This document shows positions 16,656 through 25,620 of a stretch of DNA of 64,000 nucleotides, in pieces. The translations under genes were made by a program, and so were the position numbers. Source of the stretch: Halomonas sp. KAO (GTDB lineage: Bacteria; Pseudomonadota; Gammaproteobacteria; Pseudomonadales; Halomonadaceae); contig NZ_JADNRL010000026.1 in the NCBI RefSeq assembly GCF_015595025.1, positions 1 to 64,000 on the forward strand, given 5' to 3'. How positions within the stretch are numbered: position 1 is the stretch's first letter; each line of letters begins with the position of its first letter. The notes below the pieces were generated by a model. The model had not been told where the DNA came from. It ran no database searches and worked only from the letters and a program-made list of their open reading frames with translations.

Positions 16656-16786
16656 GCGAGAGGCGCCGGGGATAGGTTGAAGAGGGGGTCCTACGCCAGG
16701 GATGGCGTCGGTAGCGTACAGGGAAGTATTCACAGCGCCCCCTCGGAAACTGTCACCGGGGAAGCCTCGAGAAACAAGTAACGAGG
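16656..16786 (+). repeat. Intergenic repeat, copy A
   Basis: About 130 bp between aguA and aguB, clearly related to 33333-33464. Shared blocks include GGTCCTACGCCA, GGCGTCGGTAGCG, CAGGGAAG and TTCACAGCGCC. It ends in a CCTCG/CGAGG hairpin (16765-16769 with 16782-16786) whose loop contains GAAACAAGTAA. The hairpin abuts the aguB ribosome binding site. Confidence 0.85.
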
Positions 16787-16796
16787 AGAAATCGCC

Positions 16797-17696
16797 ATGT
16801 CCCGCCATCTGAAAGTCGGCCTGGTCCAGCAACCCGGCTGGCCCGACAAGGCCAGAAGCCTCGCCGAGAGCGAGGCCGGCATTCGTGAGCTGGCCGCCGC
16901 CGGCGCCGAGCTGGTGATGCTGCAGGAGCTGCATGCCACCCACTACTTCTGCCAGTACGAAGAGACCGAGCTGTTCGATCTGGCCGAACCCCTGGACGGC
17001 CCTACCGGCAGCCGACTGGCGGCACTCGCCGCCGAGCTCGACATCGTGCTGGTCGGCTCGCTGTTCGAGCGCCGCGCCGCCGGGCTCTACCACAATACCG
17101 CCGTGGTCTATGACCGCCAGCTCGGCGCCGTCGGCCACTACCGCAAGATGCACATCCCCGACGACCCGGGCTTCTACGAGAAGTTCTACTTCACTCCGGG
17201 AGACGCCGACGGGAACGGACAGGGCTTCGCGCCCATCGATACCTCGATCGGCCGGCTCGGTGTGCTGGTGTGCTGGGATCAGTGGTATCCGGAAGCGGCG
17301 CGCCTGATGGCCCTGGCCGGAGCCGAGCTGCTGCTCTACCCCACCGCCATCGGCTGGGACCCTGCCGATGACGATGACGAAAAGAAGCGGCAGAAGGATG
17401 CCTGGACACTGATCCAGCGCAGCCATGCCGTCGCCAATGGCGTGCCGGTCATGGTGGCCAACCGCGTCGACCACGAACCCGACCACTCCGGCGTCGGTCG
17501 TGGCATCGACTTCTGGGGCGGCAGCTTTATCGCCGGCCCCCAGGGGGAACTGCTGGCTCATGCCGGCTGCCAGGCCGAGCGCCTGATGGTCACCCTGGAC
17601 ATGAGGCGCGGCGAGGAGGTGAGGCGTATCTGGCCGTATCTCCGTGACCGCCGCGTTGATGCCTATCGAGATCTCACCCGTCGTTATCGAGACTGA
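16797..17696 (+). CDS. aguB: N-carbamoylputrescine amidase AguB
   Basis: Nitrilase-superfamily hydrolase giving putrescine, CO2 and ammonia from the AguA product. The 299 residues carry the catalytic triad: Glu in LQELHATHYFCQ near 44, Lys in YRKMHIPDDPGFYEKFYF near 117, and Cys in LVCWDQWYPEAARLMAL near 159. The ATG at 16797 has GAGGAG eight bases upstream. It is next to aguA, so together they form the two-step agmatine route. Its stop codon directly abuts that of the convergent uraA. Confidence 0.95.
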   Translation: MSRHLKVGLVQQPGWPDKARSLAESEAGIRELAAAGAELVMLQELHATHYFCQYEETELFDLAEPLDGPTGSRLAALAAELDIVLVGSLFERRAAGLYHNTAVVYDRQLGAVGHYRKMHIPDDPGFYEKFYFTPGDADGNGQGFAPIDTSIGRLGVLVCWDQWYPEAARLMALAGAELLLYPTAIGWDPADDDDEKKRQKDAWTLIQRSHAVANGVPVMVANRVDHEPDHSGVGRGIDFWGGSFIAGPQGELLAHAGCQAERLMVTLDMRRGEEVRRIWPYLRDRRVDAYRDLTRRYRD

Positions 17697-18935
17697 TTAT
17701 TCATCTTCCTCGGCGCGGGGCAGCACCCAGTTGAGGACAATGCCGACCAGGGCGGCCAGGCTCACCCCCTGCAGGGTGAACTGACCGCCCCCCACCTGCA
17801 TCCCGCCGATACCGAAGACCAGGATCAGCGAAATCACCACCAGGTTGCGCGGCGCCGTCAGCGAGTGGCCCGCGCGCACCAGGGTATTCATGCCTACCAC
17901 GGCGATGGAGCCGAACAGCAGGGTCATGATGCCCCCCATCACAGGCCCCGGAATGGTCTGCAGCAGCGCCCCCAGCTTGGCGACGAAGGCCAGGGCGATG
18001 GCGGTGCAGGCCGCCACCAGCATGATGCGCGGGTCGAAGGCCCGGGTTAGGGTCACCGCTCCGGTGACCTCGGAATAGGTGGTATTGGGCGGGCCGCCAA
18101 ACAGCGCCGCGGCGGCGGTGGCCAGGCCATCGCCCAGCAGGGTACGGTGCAGACCGGGTTTCTCCAGGTAGTTCCTGCGGGTCACCGACCCGATGGCGAC
18201 CATGTCACCGATATGCTCCACCGCGGGTGCGATCGCCACCGGAATCATGAACAGGATCGCCGCCCAGTGGAAGCTCGGCGCGGTAAACTCGGGGATCGCC
18301 AGCCAGGCCGATTCATGCACCGGCGTGAAGTCCACCAGCCCCATGAGCAGCGCCAGTCCGTAGCCGGTGACGATGCCTCCCATGATCGGTATCAGGCGCA
18401 CGATCCCGCGGCCGAAGACCGCCAGCACCAGGGTCACCAGTAGGCTGGCCATGGAGAGAAACAGCGCCGGGCCATAGTCGATATGGTCGCTGGTCTCGCC
18501 GGTCGCCATGCTCACCGCCACCGGCGCCAGGGCCAGACCGATCACCATGATCACCGGCCCCACCACCACCGCTGGCAGCAGCCGATGCAGCCAGGCGGTT
18601 CCCTTGAGGCGTACCGCCTGGGAGATGATCACATACACGAAGCCGGCAGCCATCAGCCCGCCCAGGGTCGCCGATACCCCGAAGTTGGCGATCGAGCCCT
18701 GGATCGGCGCGATAAAGGCGAACGACGAAGCCAGAAAGACCGGTACCGTCACTCTTGTCACACCGTGGAACAGCAGCGTCCCGATACCCGCGGTGAACAG
18801 CGCCACGCTGGGATCCAGGCCGGTGAGCAGGGGCACCAGCACCAGGGCGCCAAAGGCGACAAACAGCATCTGCACGCCGGTCAGCAACGTGCGTGGCAGG
18901 GAGGTGGCGGGTCGCGAGGCCGCGGAATTTAGCAT
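17697..18935 (-). CDS. uraA: Uracil permease UraA (NCS2 family)
   Basis: Polytopic proton symporter of 412 residues with about 14 helices. The EHIGDMVAIGS segment holds the conserved substrate-binding Glu, and GGPPNTTYSEVTGAV matches the uracil-transporter branch of NCS2. The start at 18935 has AGGAG seven bases upstream. A longer N-terminal reading to 19070 has no transport-family character. The partner enzyme upp is encoded at 25.7 kb rather than adjacent. No base separates the stop codons of uraA and aguB. Confidence 0.92.
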   Translation of the reverse strand: MLNSAASRPATSLPRTLLTGVQMLFVAFGALVLVPLLTGLDPSVALFTAGIGTLLFHGVTRVTVPVFLASSFAFIAPIQGSIANFGVSATLGGLMAAGFVYVIISQAVRLKGTAWLHRLLPAVVVGPVIMVIGLALAPVAVSMATGETSDHIDYGPALFLSMASLLVTLVLAVFGRGIVRLIPIMGGIVTGYGLALLMGLVDFTPVHESAWLAIPEFTAPSFHWAAILFMIPVAIAPAVEHIGDMVAIGSVTRRNYLEKPGLHRTLLGDGLATAAAALFGGPPNTTYSEVTGAVTLTRAFDPRIMLVAACTAIALAFVAKLGALLQTIPGPVMGGIMTLLFGSIAVVGMNTLVRAGHSLTAPRNLVVISLILVFGIGGMQVGGGQFTLQGVSLAALVGIVLNWVLPRAEEDE

Positions 18936-19274
18936 GACAAGGCTCCTGGAATGGGTGGCTAGCGTAAGCTCGCGCGGCATTCTAGCAGGCTGCCCTCGCT
19001 TGGGGGACGACCATTTCCGGCCATCCCCCATTGGCATCACGGCCCTCCACCATGAACCCGACGAGGCCACGTACCGAGAGCTGGATATCGAGCCGGCATG
19101 TCGCCTGTTGCTCGCCGTTGTCTTCAGAAAGGCAATGAGCCCGACTCGGCAGACGCCGAGCCGGGCTCGCTCCTGGTTGAAAGGTCGTGGGTGCCGACAA
19201 GCAGTGACAGGGTGCCGGATGCCTCAGTCTAGGCCAGCGCAGGCGCAATACGCGTCAGGCGAATCCTCCCCTGG
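18936..19274. other. 339-bp gap upstream of uraA, no gene
   Basis: Contains the uraA ribosome binding site and leader and, at 19137-19168, the hairpin that ends the glycerol operon. Open frames here have no family resemblance and no ribosome binding site, so no gene is called. Confidence 0.6.
19137..19168 (-). terminator. Terminator of the glycerol ABC operon
   Basis: A 14-bp stem (19137-19150 with 19155-19168) with one mismatch and an AGAC loop, about 105 bases after the glpV stop. On the minus strand it is followed by ATTGCCTTTCTG. Confidence 0.6.
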
Positions 19275-21017
19275 TCACTCGCGAGACCCCGCGGCCATCC
19301 AGGCCTCCATCATCTCGTCGTAAGGCACCGTCGTACCCTGTGGCATCTCGTTGTCGAGCTTCGCCTTGGGGGAACCTGGCTGGTCGAGCCAGTACTGCGG
19401 GTCCTGCTCGTCGTTGAGATTGGGAGCATAGGTCGTGAAGACCTTGGCTCGCGCCAGGCGGGCCATGATGCTATCGAGGTCACCTGCCAGGTTGTCGAGC
19501 GCCTCCTGCGGCGCGATATCACCGCTGACGGCCGGTGCCAGATTCTGCCACCACAACGGAGCCATGCGCGGATAATCCGGCACGTTGGTGGAAGAAGGTG
19601 TCCAGTTCGACTCATTCGGGCTGCGGTAGAACTCCACCAGACCACCGAGTCTGGGCGCCATCTCGGTCATCTGTTGCGAGAAGACATCCGACTCGCGGAT
19701 TGGCGTGAGCCCCTCCATGAGTTTCTCCAGCGACACCGTCTTGGAGACGGTGAACTGAGCGAACAGCCAGGCCGCGGTGCGACGCTCCTCCGGTGTGGAG
19801 TCGAAGAACGTCCAGGAGCCCACATCCTGGTAACCTACCTTCATGCCCTCCTCCCAGTAGGGGCCGGTGGGCGACGGTGCCATGCGCCACTTGGGATTGC
19901 CCTCGTCATCGGTGACCGGCAGCCCCGGGTCCGTCATATCGGCAGTAAAGGCGGTGTACCAGAACATCTGCTGGGCGACATTGCCTTGAGCAGGCACCGG
20001 CCCTGCTTCACCAAAGGTCATGCCACTGGCTTCGGGAGGCGCGTACTTCTTGAGCCACTCCACCATCTTGGTCACGGCGAACACCGATGCCGGCGAGTTG
20101 GTGGCGCCTCCACGTGACACGCTGGCGCCGACCGGCTGGCTCTCCTCGTTGACGCGAATACCCCAGTCATCCACGGGATTGCCGAAGGGCACCCCGGGAC
20201 TGCCCATGCCCGCCATGGAGAGCCAGGAGTCATGGAAGCGCCAGCCAAGCGATGGATCACGGCGCCCATAATCCATATGCCCATAGACCTTGGTACCGTC
20301 GATCTCACCGACATGCTCGGTAAAGAACTCGGCGATATCCTCGTAGGCGGTCCAGTTCGTCGGCACCCCCAGGTCATAGCCATAGATGTCACGGAACTGC
20401 GCCTGGAGGTCCTCCCGCTGGAACCAGTCATAGCGGAACCAGTAGAGGTTGGCGAACTGTTGCGTGGGTAGCTGGTAGATGCTGCCGTCTGGACCAGTGC
20501 CATACTGCAGGCCGATAAAGTCGTCCAGGTCCAGGGTCGGCAGAGTATAGTCGGCCCACTCATTCTGCATGGCATCGGAGATATTGATGGTGGTGCCGTA
20601 ACGAATATGCGTCCCGATAGCGTCGGAGTCATTCACATAGGCATCGTAGATATTTCGCCCTGACTGCATCTGGGTCTGCATGTTATTGACCACATCACCC
20701 TCACCGATGATGTTATGGGTGACCTCGATACCCGTCAGTTCGCTGAATGCCTCGGCCAGTACATCCCGCTCGTAGATATGGGTGGTCAGGCCCTCGGCGA
20801 CGGTGTTGATCTCCATGTCACGGAAGGGTTCGGCCGCCTTGGCGAACCACAGTAGCTCTTCGATCTGCTCCTCACGGGATAGCGTCGAGTTCTGGAAATG
20901 CTCATCGACAAGGCGTTCGGCAATGGCGCGTGCATCATGATCATCGGCATGCAAGGCCGTACTGGCCAGCGTGATGCTGGCAGCCAGAAGAGAGAGTCGC
21001 ATTGTTATCGCTGTCAT
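19275..21017 (-). CDS. glpV: Glycerol ABC transporter substrate-binding protein
   Basis: A 580-residue periplasmic binding protein with a signal peptide ending near ALHA. It is unusually large for a binding protein, as expected for the GlpV type described in Rhizobium leguminosarum. The mature protein starts in a charged region and then shows extracellular solute-binding protein features, such as GLTTHIYERDVLAEAFSELT and YQLPTQQFANLYWFRYDWF. It is the last gene of a six-gene operon in the order ATPase, ATPase, permease, permease, small membrane protein, binding protein, identical to glpSTPQUV. The ATG at 21017 has GAGG six bases upstream. Glycerol as substrate is inferred from family and order. 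Confidence 0.85.
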   Translation of the reverse strand: MTAITMRLSLLAASITLASTALHADDHDARAIAERLVDEHFQNSTLSREEQIEELLWFAKAAEPFRDMEINTVAEGLTTHIYERDVLAEAFSELTGIEVTHNIIGEGDVVNNMQTQMQSGRNIYDAYVNDSDAIGTHIRYGTTINISDAMQNEWADYTLPTLDLDDFIGLQYGTGPDGSIYQLPTQQFANLYWFRYDWFQREDLQAQFRDIYGYDLGVPTNWTAYEDIAEFFTEHVGEIDGTKVYGHMDYGRRDPSLGWRFHDSWLSMAGMGSPGVPFGNPVDDWGIRVNEESQPVGASVSRGGATNSPASVFAVTKMVEWLKKYAPPEASGMTFGEAGPVPAQGNVAQQMFWYTAFTADMTDPGLPVTDDEGNPKWRMAPSPTGPYWEEGMKVGYQDVGSWTFFDSTPEERRTAAWLFAQFTVSKTVSLEKLMEGLTPIRESDVFSQQMTEMAPRLGGLVEFYRSPNESNWTPSSTNVPDYPRMAPLWWQNLAPAVSGDIAPQEALDNLAGDLDSIMARLARAKVFTTYAPNLNDEQDPQYWLDQPGSPKAKLDNEMPQGTTVPYDEMMEAWMAAGSRE

Positions 21018-21074
21018 ATTGACCTCTTTGGTTGTCGTCGTCCGTCCCTGGACACTCGGCTCCGTGCGTTTCTG

Positions 21075-21347
21075 TCAGCCCCAGCGCATCAGGATCAACA
21101 CCCAGAGCACCGATGCTCCCAGAGCCAGCCAGATGCTGAAGGGGGTGAAGCCCACTACCATCAGATGAATATAGGCCGCCGATAGCAGCCCGATGAAGAG
21201 CCGATCTCCACGTGTGGTCGAAATGGGCAGGAACCCCTTCCGCTCCACCGTTGGAGAAATGACCTCCCAGGCCGTCATGCCCGCCAGCATGGCGGCAATC
21301 ACGCTAAAGAAGATCGTCGTTGGCGTGGTCCAGACCATCCACTCCAT
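21075..21347 (-). CDS. glpU: Small membrane protein DUF2160 (GlpU type)
   Basis: A 90-residue integral membrane protein with three predicted helices (about residues 8-28, 48-66 and 70-88). The MEWMVWTTPTTIFF start and the WxxPTxxFF arrangement match DUF2160. That family is found almost only inside glycerol/sugar ABC operons of the glpSTPQUV kind. It lies 12 bp after glpQ and 57 bp before glpV. Its exact role is unknown; an accessory subunit of the permease is likely. Confidence 0.82.
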   Translation of the reverse strand: MEWMVWTTPTTIFFSVIAAMLAGMTAWEVISPTVERKGFLPISTTRGDRLFIGLLSAAYIHLMVVGFTPFSIWLALGASVLWVLILMRWG

Positions 21348-21359
21348 GTTTCGCCCCTC

Positions 21360-22253
21360 TCAGGTCCGCCCCAGGGCGAAGCCCTTGGCAATATGGTTGC
21401 GAACGAAATAGACCACCACGATGCCCGGCACGATCGTCAGCGCACCGGCCGCCGCCAGAGCCCCCCAGTCGATGCCCGAGGCCCCTTTGGTCTGAGTCAT
21501 TACCGAGGCAATGGGCTGAGCCCCGGTGGAGGTCAGCGTGCTGGCCAGCAGCAGCTCGACCCAGGAGAACATGAACAGGAAGAACAGGGTCACGCCGATA
21601 CCCGAACTGATCATGGGGATGAAGATCTTCACGAAGAACGTTGGAAAGCTATAGCCATCGATAAAGGCCGTTTCGTCGATTTCCTTGGGCACCCCGCTCA
21701 TGAAGCCCTCGAGAATCCATACCGCCAATGGAATATTGAACAGGCAATGGGCCAGTGCCACCGCAATATGGGTATCGAACAGCCCGACCGTGTAGTAGAG
21801 CTGGAAATAGGGCAACAGGAAAACGGCCGGTGGTGCCATCAGGTTAGTCAACAGCCAGAAGAAGAGATGCTTGTCGCCGATGAACCGGTACCGGCTGAAG
21901 GCATAGGCGGCTGGAAGCGCGACCGCAATGCTGATCAACATGTTCATCAACACATAGGTGATCGAGTTCACGTAGCCCATATACCAGCTGGATTCGGTCA
22001 GAATCTTGGCGTAATGCTCGATGGTGAAGTTGTCGGGCCACAGGGTCAGTCCACCCAGGATCTCGGTATTGGACTGAAAGGACATATTGAGTAGCCAGTA
22101 GATAGGCAGCAGAACAAAAATGATATAGGCGGTCATCAGTGCCCGACGGCGCCACTGGCGAGAGGCCGGACGCGCCTTGCGACGCCGACGGTTGTTGGCG
22201 GCCGCTGCCTGCTGGCGTACCGCATCCGGGGTGGTGGGCACTGAATCGCGCAT
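21360..22253 (-). CDS. glpQ: Glycerol ABC transporter permease GlpQ
   Basis: A 297-residue MalG-type permease. A basic N-terminal tail is followed by six helices, and the coupling EAA loop is EIDETAFIDGYSFPTFFVKI near residue 188. It pairs with GlpP to form the membrane channel. The ATG at 22253 lies one base after the glpP stop. The symbol follows the Rhizobium glycerol operon and should not be confused with the E. coli phosphodiesterase of the same name. Confidence 0.87.
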   Translation of the reverse strand: MRDSVPTTPDAVRQQAAAANNRRRRKARPASRQWRRRALMTAYIIFVLLPIYWLLNMSFQSNTEILGGLTLWPDNFTIEHYAKILTESSWYMGYVNSITYVLMNMLISIAVALPAAYAFSRYRFIGDKHLFFWLLTNLMAPPAVFLLPYFQLYYTVGLFDTHIAVALAHCLFNIPLAVWILEGFMSGVPKEIDETAFIDGYSFPTFFVKIFIPMISSGIGVTLFFLFMFSWVELLLASTLTSTGAQPIASVMTQTKGASGIDWGALAAAGALTIVPGIVVVYFVRNHIAKGFALGRT

Positions 22254-22254
22254 A

Positions 22255-23136
22255 TCATGCCTCCCTATTGTTATCATCTTTTTGCATATTCATGATCGCC
22301 GTATAGAACACCCAGGTGACCAGCAGGATGATCAGGAAATAGATCAGCGAGAACGCCGCCGACGGGCCCAGGTCCTGCTGTCCGATCGCCATGGTCGTCA
22401 ACGACTGGCTCAGGAAGGTCGTGGAGCTGCCGGGGCCTCCCCCCGTAAGCACGAAGGGTTCGGCATAGATCATGAAGGAGTGCATGAAACGCAGCAGCAC
22501 CCCTATCACCAGCACATTGGTAAGCTTGGGCAGCTGAATGTAGCGGAACACGGACCATTTCGAGGCACGGTCGATACGCGCCGCCTGGTAGTAGGCATCG
22601 GGGATAGAACGCAGACCGCTGTAGCAAAGCAGTGCGATCAGCGGCGTCCAGTGCCAGACATCCATCAGGATGATGGTCGCCCAGGCATCTACCGGGCTCG
22701 AGGTGATGTTGTAGCCATAGCCAAGCTCCCGCAGGCTCCAGCCCAGCAGGCCGATGTCCCCCCGCGAGAAAATCTGCCAGATGCTGCCGACCACGTTCCA
22801 TGGAATCAGTAGTGGCATGGTCACCAGGATCAGCACGGCCGAGGCCTGCCATCCCTTCCTGGGCATTATCAGGGCGATACCGATTCCCAGTGGCACCTCG
22901 ATGGCCAGCACGGTCAGCGAGAAGGCGAACTGACGCAACACGGCGGCCTGCAGCGCCGCATCATTGAGCATCTCCCTGAACCATTCGGTCCCCGTAAAGA
23001 AGCGGGTATTGGCGTCGAAGACGTCCTGTACCGAGTAGTTCACCACCGTCATCAGGGGAATAACGGCCGAAAAGGCCACCAGCAGGAGCATCGGCAGAAT
23101 CAGCCACCAGGCGCGGTTGTTGTAAACCTTATTCAT
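22255..23136 (-). CDS. glpP: Glycerol ABC transporter permease GlpP
   Basis: A 293-residue MalF-type permease with six predicted helices and the EAA-like loop IPDAYYQAARIDRASKW near residue 197. The ATG at 23136 (MNKVYNNRAWWLILPML) has GGAGG about six bases upstream and overlaps the glpT end by eight bases. It forms the inner-membrane pore with GlpQ and is powered by GlpS and GlpT. Confidence 0.88.
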   Translation of the reverse strand: MNKVYNNRAWWLILPMLLLVAFSAVIPLMTVVNYSVQDVFDANTRFFTGTEWFREMLNDAALQAAVLRQFAFSLTVLAIEVPLGIGIALIMPRKGWQASAVLILVTMPLLIPWNVVGSIWQIFSRGDIGLLGWSLRELGYGYNITSSPVDAWATIILMDVWHWTPLIALLCYSGLRSIPDAYYQAARIDRASKWSVFRYIQLPKLTNVLVIGVLLRFMHSFMIYAEPFVLTGGGPGSSTTFLSQSLTTMAIGQQDLGPSAAFSLIYFLIILLVTWVFYTAIMNMQKDDNNREA

Positions 23137-24229
23137 GGCCGACCTCCACGCGGTATTCATCGATGTAAAGGCCGAGTCGCTCATTGGGAAAACGCAGCCA
23201 GGCCTGGCCGGTCGGCGCAACCTGATCCTCTTCGATACGCGCCTTCAGCTCTATTTTCCCCAATGTCAGGTAGACGATCGAATAGGTCCCGAAGTCCTGA
23301 ACGTGATTCACCCTCGCCTCCATCCCCCCCTCGACCCGCTCGGCATGCACCTCGATGAACTCCGGGCGAATACCAAGCCTGATGTTGGTGGACGTGGCAT
23401 GGTCCACCGCATCATGGACGGCCTGCTCGACCGCCAGCTCGACGCTTCCGGCCATCACGTTCCCGCCCCTGGCCTCCACCTCCAGAAAGTTCATGCCAGG
23501 GCTGCCGATGAAGTAACCCACGAAGGTATGGTTAGGCCTCTCGAACAGCTCCCTTGGGGTTCCAAACTGCACGACCTGCCCCTCGTACATGACGGCGATC
23601 TTGTCGGCAAAGGTAGAGGCCTCGAGCTGGTCATGGGTCACGTAGACCATGGTGATCTCGAAACGCTGATGGATCTCCTTCAGCTTGCGACGCAGCTTCC
23701 ACTTGAGCTGTGGGTCGATAACGGTGAGCGGCTCGTCGAAGAGGATGGCGGAGACATCTTCTCGCACAAGCCCCCTGCCCATGGAGACCTTCTGCTTTTC
23801 GTCCGCGGTAAGGTTCCTGGCCCTGCGCTTGAGCTGTGGCGTAAGCTCCAGCACCTCGGCGACCTCCATGACACGCTCATGGATACGCTGCGCCGGTGTC
23901 TTCACGTTGCGCAGTGGAAAGGCCAGGTTGTCGTAGACCGTCATGGTGTCGTAGACCACGGGAAACTGGAAAACCTGAGCGATATTGCGCGCCTCGGGAG
24001 GCAGGTCATTGACCACCTCCCCGTCGAAGAGAACCTCGCCGCTGGAGGGCTCCAGCAAGCCCGAAATAATATTGAGAAGCGTCGATTTTCCGCAGCCCGA
24101 AGGCCCCAGGAGGGCATAGGCGCCCCCCTGATGCCAAACATGGTCCATCTCGCGGATGGCGTAGTCCTCCGGCGAGCGAGGATCAGGAAGGTAGGTATGT
24201 GCCAGGGACTTCAAGGTGATCTCGGCCAT
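23129..24229 (-). CDS. glpT: Glycerol ABC ATPase GlpT, degenerate signature motif
   Basis: A 366-residue MalK-type ATPase with a C-terminal regulatory domain. Walker A GPSGCGKST (42-50), Walker B ILFDEP (Glu166) and the H-loop VTHDQ (His199) are intact. The ABC signature reads LTADEKQ (140-146) instead of LSGGQ. It pairs with GlpS, which keeps the signature but lacks the H-loop His. The ATG at 24229 is one base after the glpS stop. This is not the E. coli glycerol-3-phosphate antiporter of the same symbol. Confidence 0.87.
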   Translation of the reverse strand: MAEITLKSLAHTYLPDPRSPEDYAIREMDHVWHQGGAYALLGPSGCGKSTLLNIISGLLEPSSGEVLFDGEVVNDLPPEARNIAQVFQFPVVYDTMTVYDNLAFPLRNVKTPAQRIHERVMEVAEVLELTPQLKRRARNLTADEKQKVSMGRGLVREDVSAILFDEPLTVIDPQLKWKLRRKLKEIHQRFEITMVYVTHDQLEASTFADKIAVMYEGQVVQFGTPRELFERPNHTFVGYFIGSPGMNFLEVEARGGNVMAGSVELAVEQAVHDAVDHATSTNIRLGIRPEFIEVHAERVEGGMEARVNHVQDFGTYSIVYLTLGKIELKARIEEDQVAPTGQAWLRFPNERLGLYIDEYRVEVGHE

Positions 24230-24230
24230 G

Positions 24231-25319
24231 TCAGACTCCTCCCAGGTGGCTCGGTATATGCACCACCGCACCCTCATGATCGAATGCATAGATCTTGTGG
24301 GTAGGAAAATAGAGCGTCACGGGCGCATCGACACGAAACTCGTGAACCCCCTCGAGGTGCGCCGTCATGTGATACAGATCGTTGTGCACATGAAGAAACG
24401 TCTCGGACCCGCTGATCTCCGCCAGGTCGACTGTCATCTTCAGCTCGATATCACTCTCGGCTCGAGGCAGGAGAGAGATATGAGAGGCACGCACGCCAAA
24501 ACGGTACTCCCCCGGGGCAAGACCGCGCAGATCATCATTGATGGGAAAATGCAGCGTCTTGTCGAAGGTCACCTCCCCGCCAGAGATTACCCCCTTCACG
24601 ATATTGATCGGGGGCTCGGAAAACAGCTCTGCGGCCAGGATGTCACGTGGACGATGATAGACATCTTCTGTACGACCATACTGCACCAGGCGTCCTTCAT
24701 GCAGGACAGCGGTATTGCCACCCAGAGCCAGGGCCTCCCCGGGCTCTGTCGTGGCATATACCGCGATACAGTTGCGCTCGCTGAACACCGCACGCAGCTC
24801 GTCGCGAAATTCCTCTCGGAGCTTGTAATCGAGGTTGACCAGCGGCTCATCGAAGAGCACCACATCGGCATCCTTCGCCAGCGCCCGCCCCATGGCGGTC
24901 CGTTGCTGCTGACCGCCGGAGAGCTCGAGAGGCAGGCGATCGAGAAGGTGCTCGATATGCAACATCTCGGCGACTTCCCGCACACGCCGATCGATCTCGG
25001 CGGTGGCGACCCTGGCCAGCCTGAGGGGAGAAGCGATATTGTCGTAGACGGTGAGGGTCGGGTAGTTGATGAACTGCTGATAGACCATCGAGACGTTACG
25101 CTTGCGAACAGAGCGCCCGGTCACGTCTTCGTCGTTCATCAGGATGCGACCCCGGGTAGGCGTATCCAGCCCGGCCATCAGCCGCATCAGTGTGGTCTTT
25201 CCCGCCAGCGTTCGTCCCAACAGGACATTGAGCGAGCCCGGCTGGAGCTCCAGGTTCACGCCCGAGATATGAGTGGCACCACCGATCACCTGATCGATGT
25301 TTTCTAAAATCAATGACAT
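24231..25319 (-). CDS. glpS: Glycerol ABC ATPase GlpS, missing H-loop His
   Basis: A 362-residue MalK-type ATPase and first gene of the glycerol operon. It has an unusual Walker A GRTLAGKTT (35-43), an intact signature LSGGQQQR (133-140) and Walker B VVLFDEP (Glu158). The switch position reads YATTEPGEA, so the expected H-loop His (near 191) is Thr. A C-terminal regulatory domain follows. The upstream 400-bp leader contains a candidate GlpR operator. The ribosome binding site is weak. Confidence 0.87.
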   Translation of the reverse strand: MSLILENIDQVIGGATHISGVNLELQPGSLNVLLGRTLAGKTTLMRLMAGLDTPTRGRILMNDEDVTGRSVRKRNVSMVYQQFINYPTLTVYDNIASPLRLARVATAEIDRRVREVAEMLHIEHLLDRLPLELSGGQQQRTAMGRALAKDADVVLFDEPLVNLDYKLREEFRDELRAVFSERNCIAVYATTEPGEALALGGNTAVLHEGRLVQYGRTEDVYHRPRDILAAELFSEPPINIVKGVISGGEVTFDKTLHFPINDDLRGLAPGEYRFGVRASHISLLPRAESDIELKMTVDLAEISGSETFLHVHNDLYHMTAHLEGVHEFRVDAPVTLYFPTHKIYAFDHEGAVVHIPSHLGGV

Positions 25320-25380
25320 ACAGATCTCGACCGTTCGTTGTTATCGATTGTTTTCAGTGTCTGCTGTATACAACGTAGCC

Positions 25381-25400
25381 GAAATTCGGTTTCAAACACA
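25381..25400 (-). promoter_or_regulatory. Candidate GlpR operator upstream of glpS
   Basis: GAAATTCGGTTTCAAACACA resembles the 20-bp E. coli GlpR consensus at the TTCG core and the right half, and shares TTCGnnTTCAAACA with the site before glpD. The overlapping CCGAAATTCGG (25379-25389) is a perfect dyad around one base. It lies 62 bases upstream of glpS. Confidence 0.5.
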
Positions 25401-25569
25401 AATGTCACCAACCGAAAATGACGCCACCGAGCCATCGGTAGGCCGGGACGCACGAAGAACACTCTGTTAGTGCATGCTTTTTTTAATTACTAAACTTTCG
25501 TCCAATAGACGTTTAGAGGAGAAAAGGCGGGGCCGTCGATTCCGCGACATGATCGAAAACGAACATTTC

Positions 25570-25620
25570 GCAGCATCGAGAACTTTGCAACATCGAGAAC
25601 TTCGCAGCATCGAGAATGTA
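25570..25620. repeat. 17-bp tandem repeat, three copies
   Basis: Three units at 25570, 25587 and 25604 of the form GCARCATCGAGAAcTTy, with the third diverged at its end. They lie in the non-coding leader between glpS and upp. Confidence 0.85.

Noticed and set aside
18982..19248. An 88-codon frame upstream of uraA
   Set aside because: Crosses the glycerol operon terminator hairpin and lacks family character.
25570..25620. Possible CRISPR array
   Set aside because: The repeats are 17 bp and directly adjacent without spacers; no cas genes nearby.
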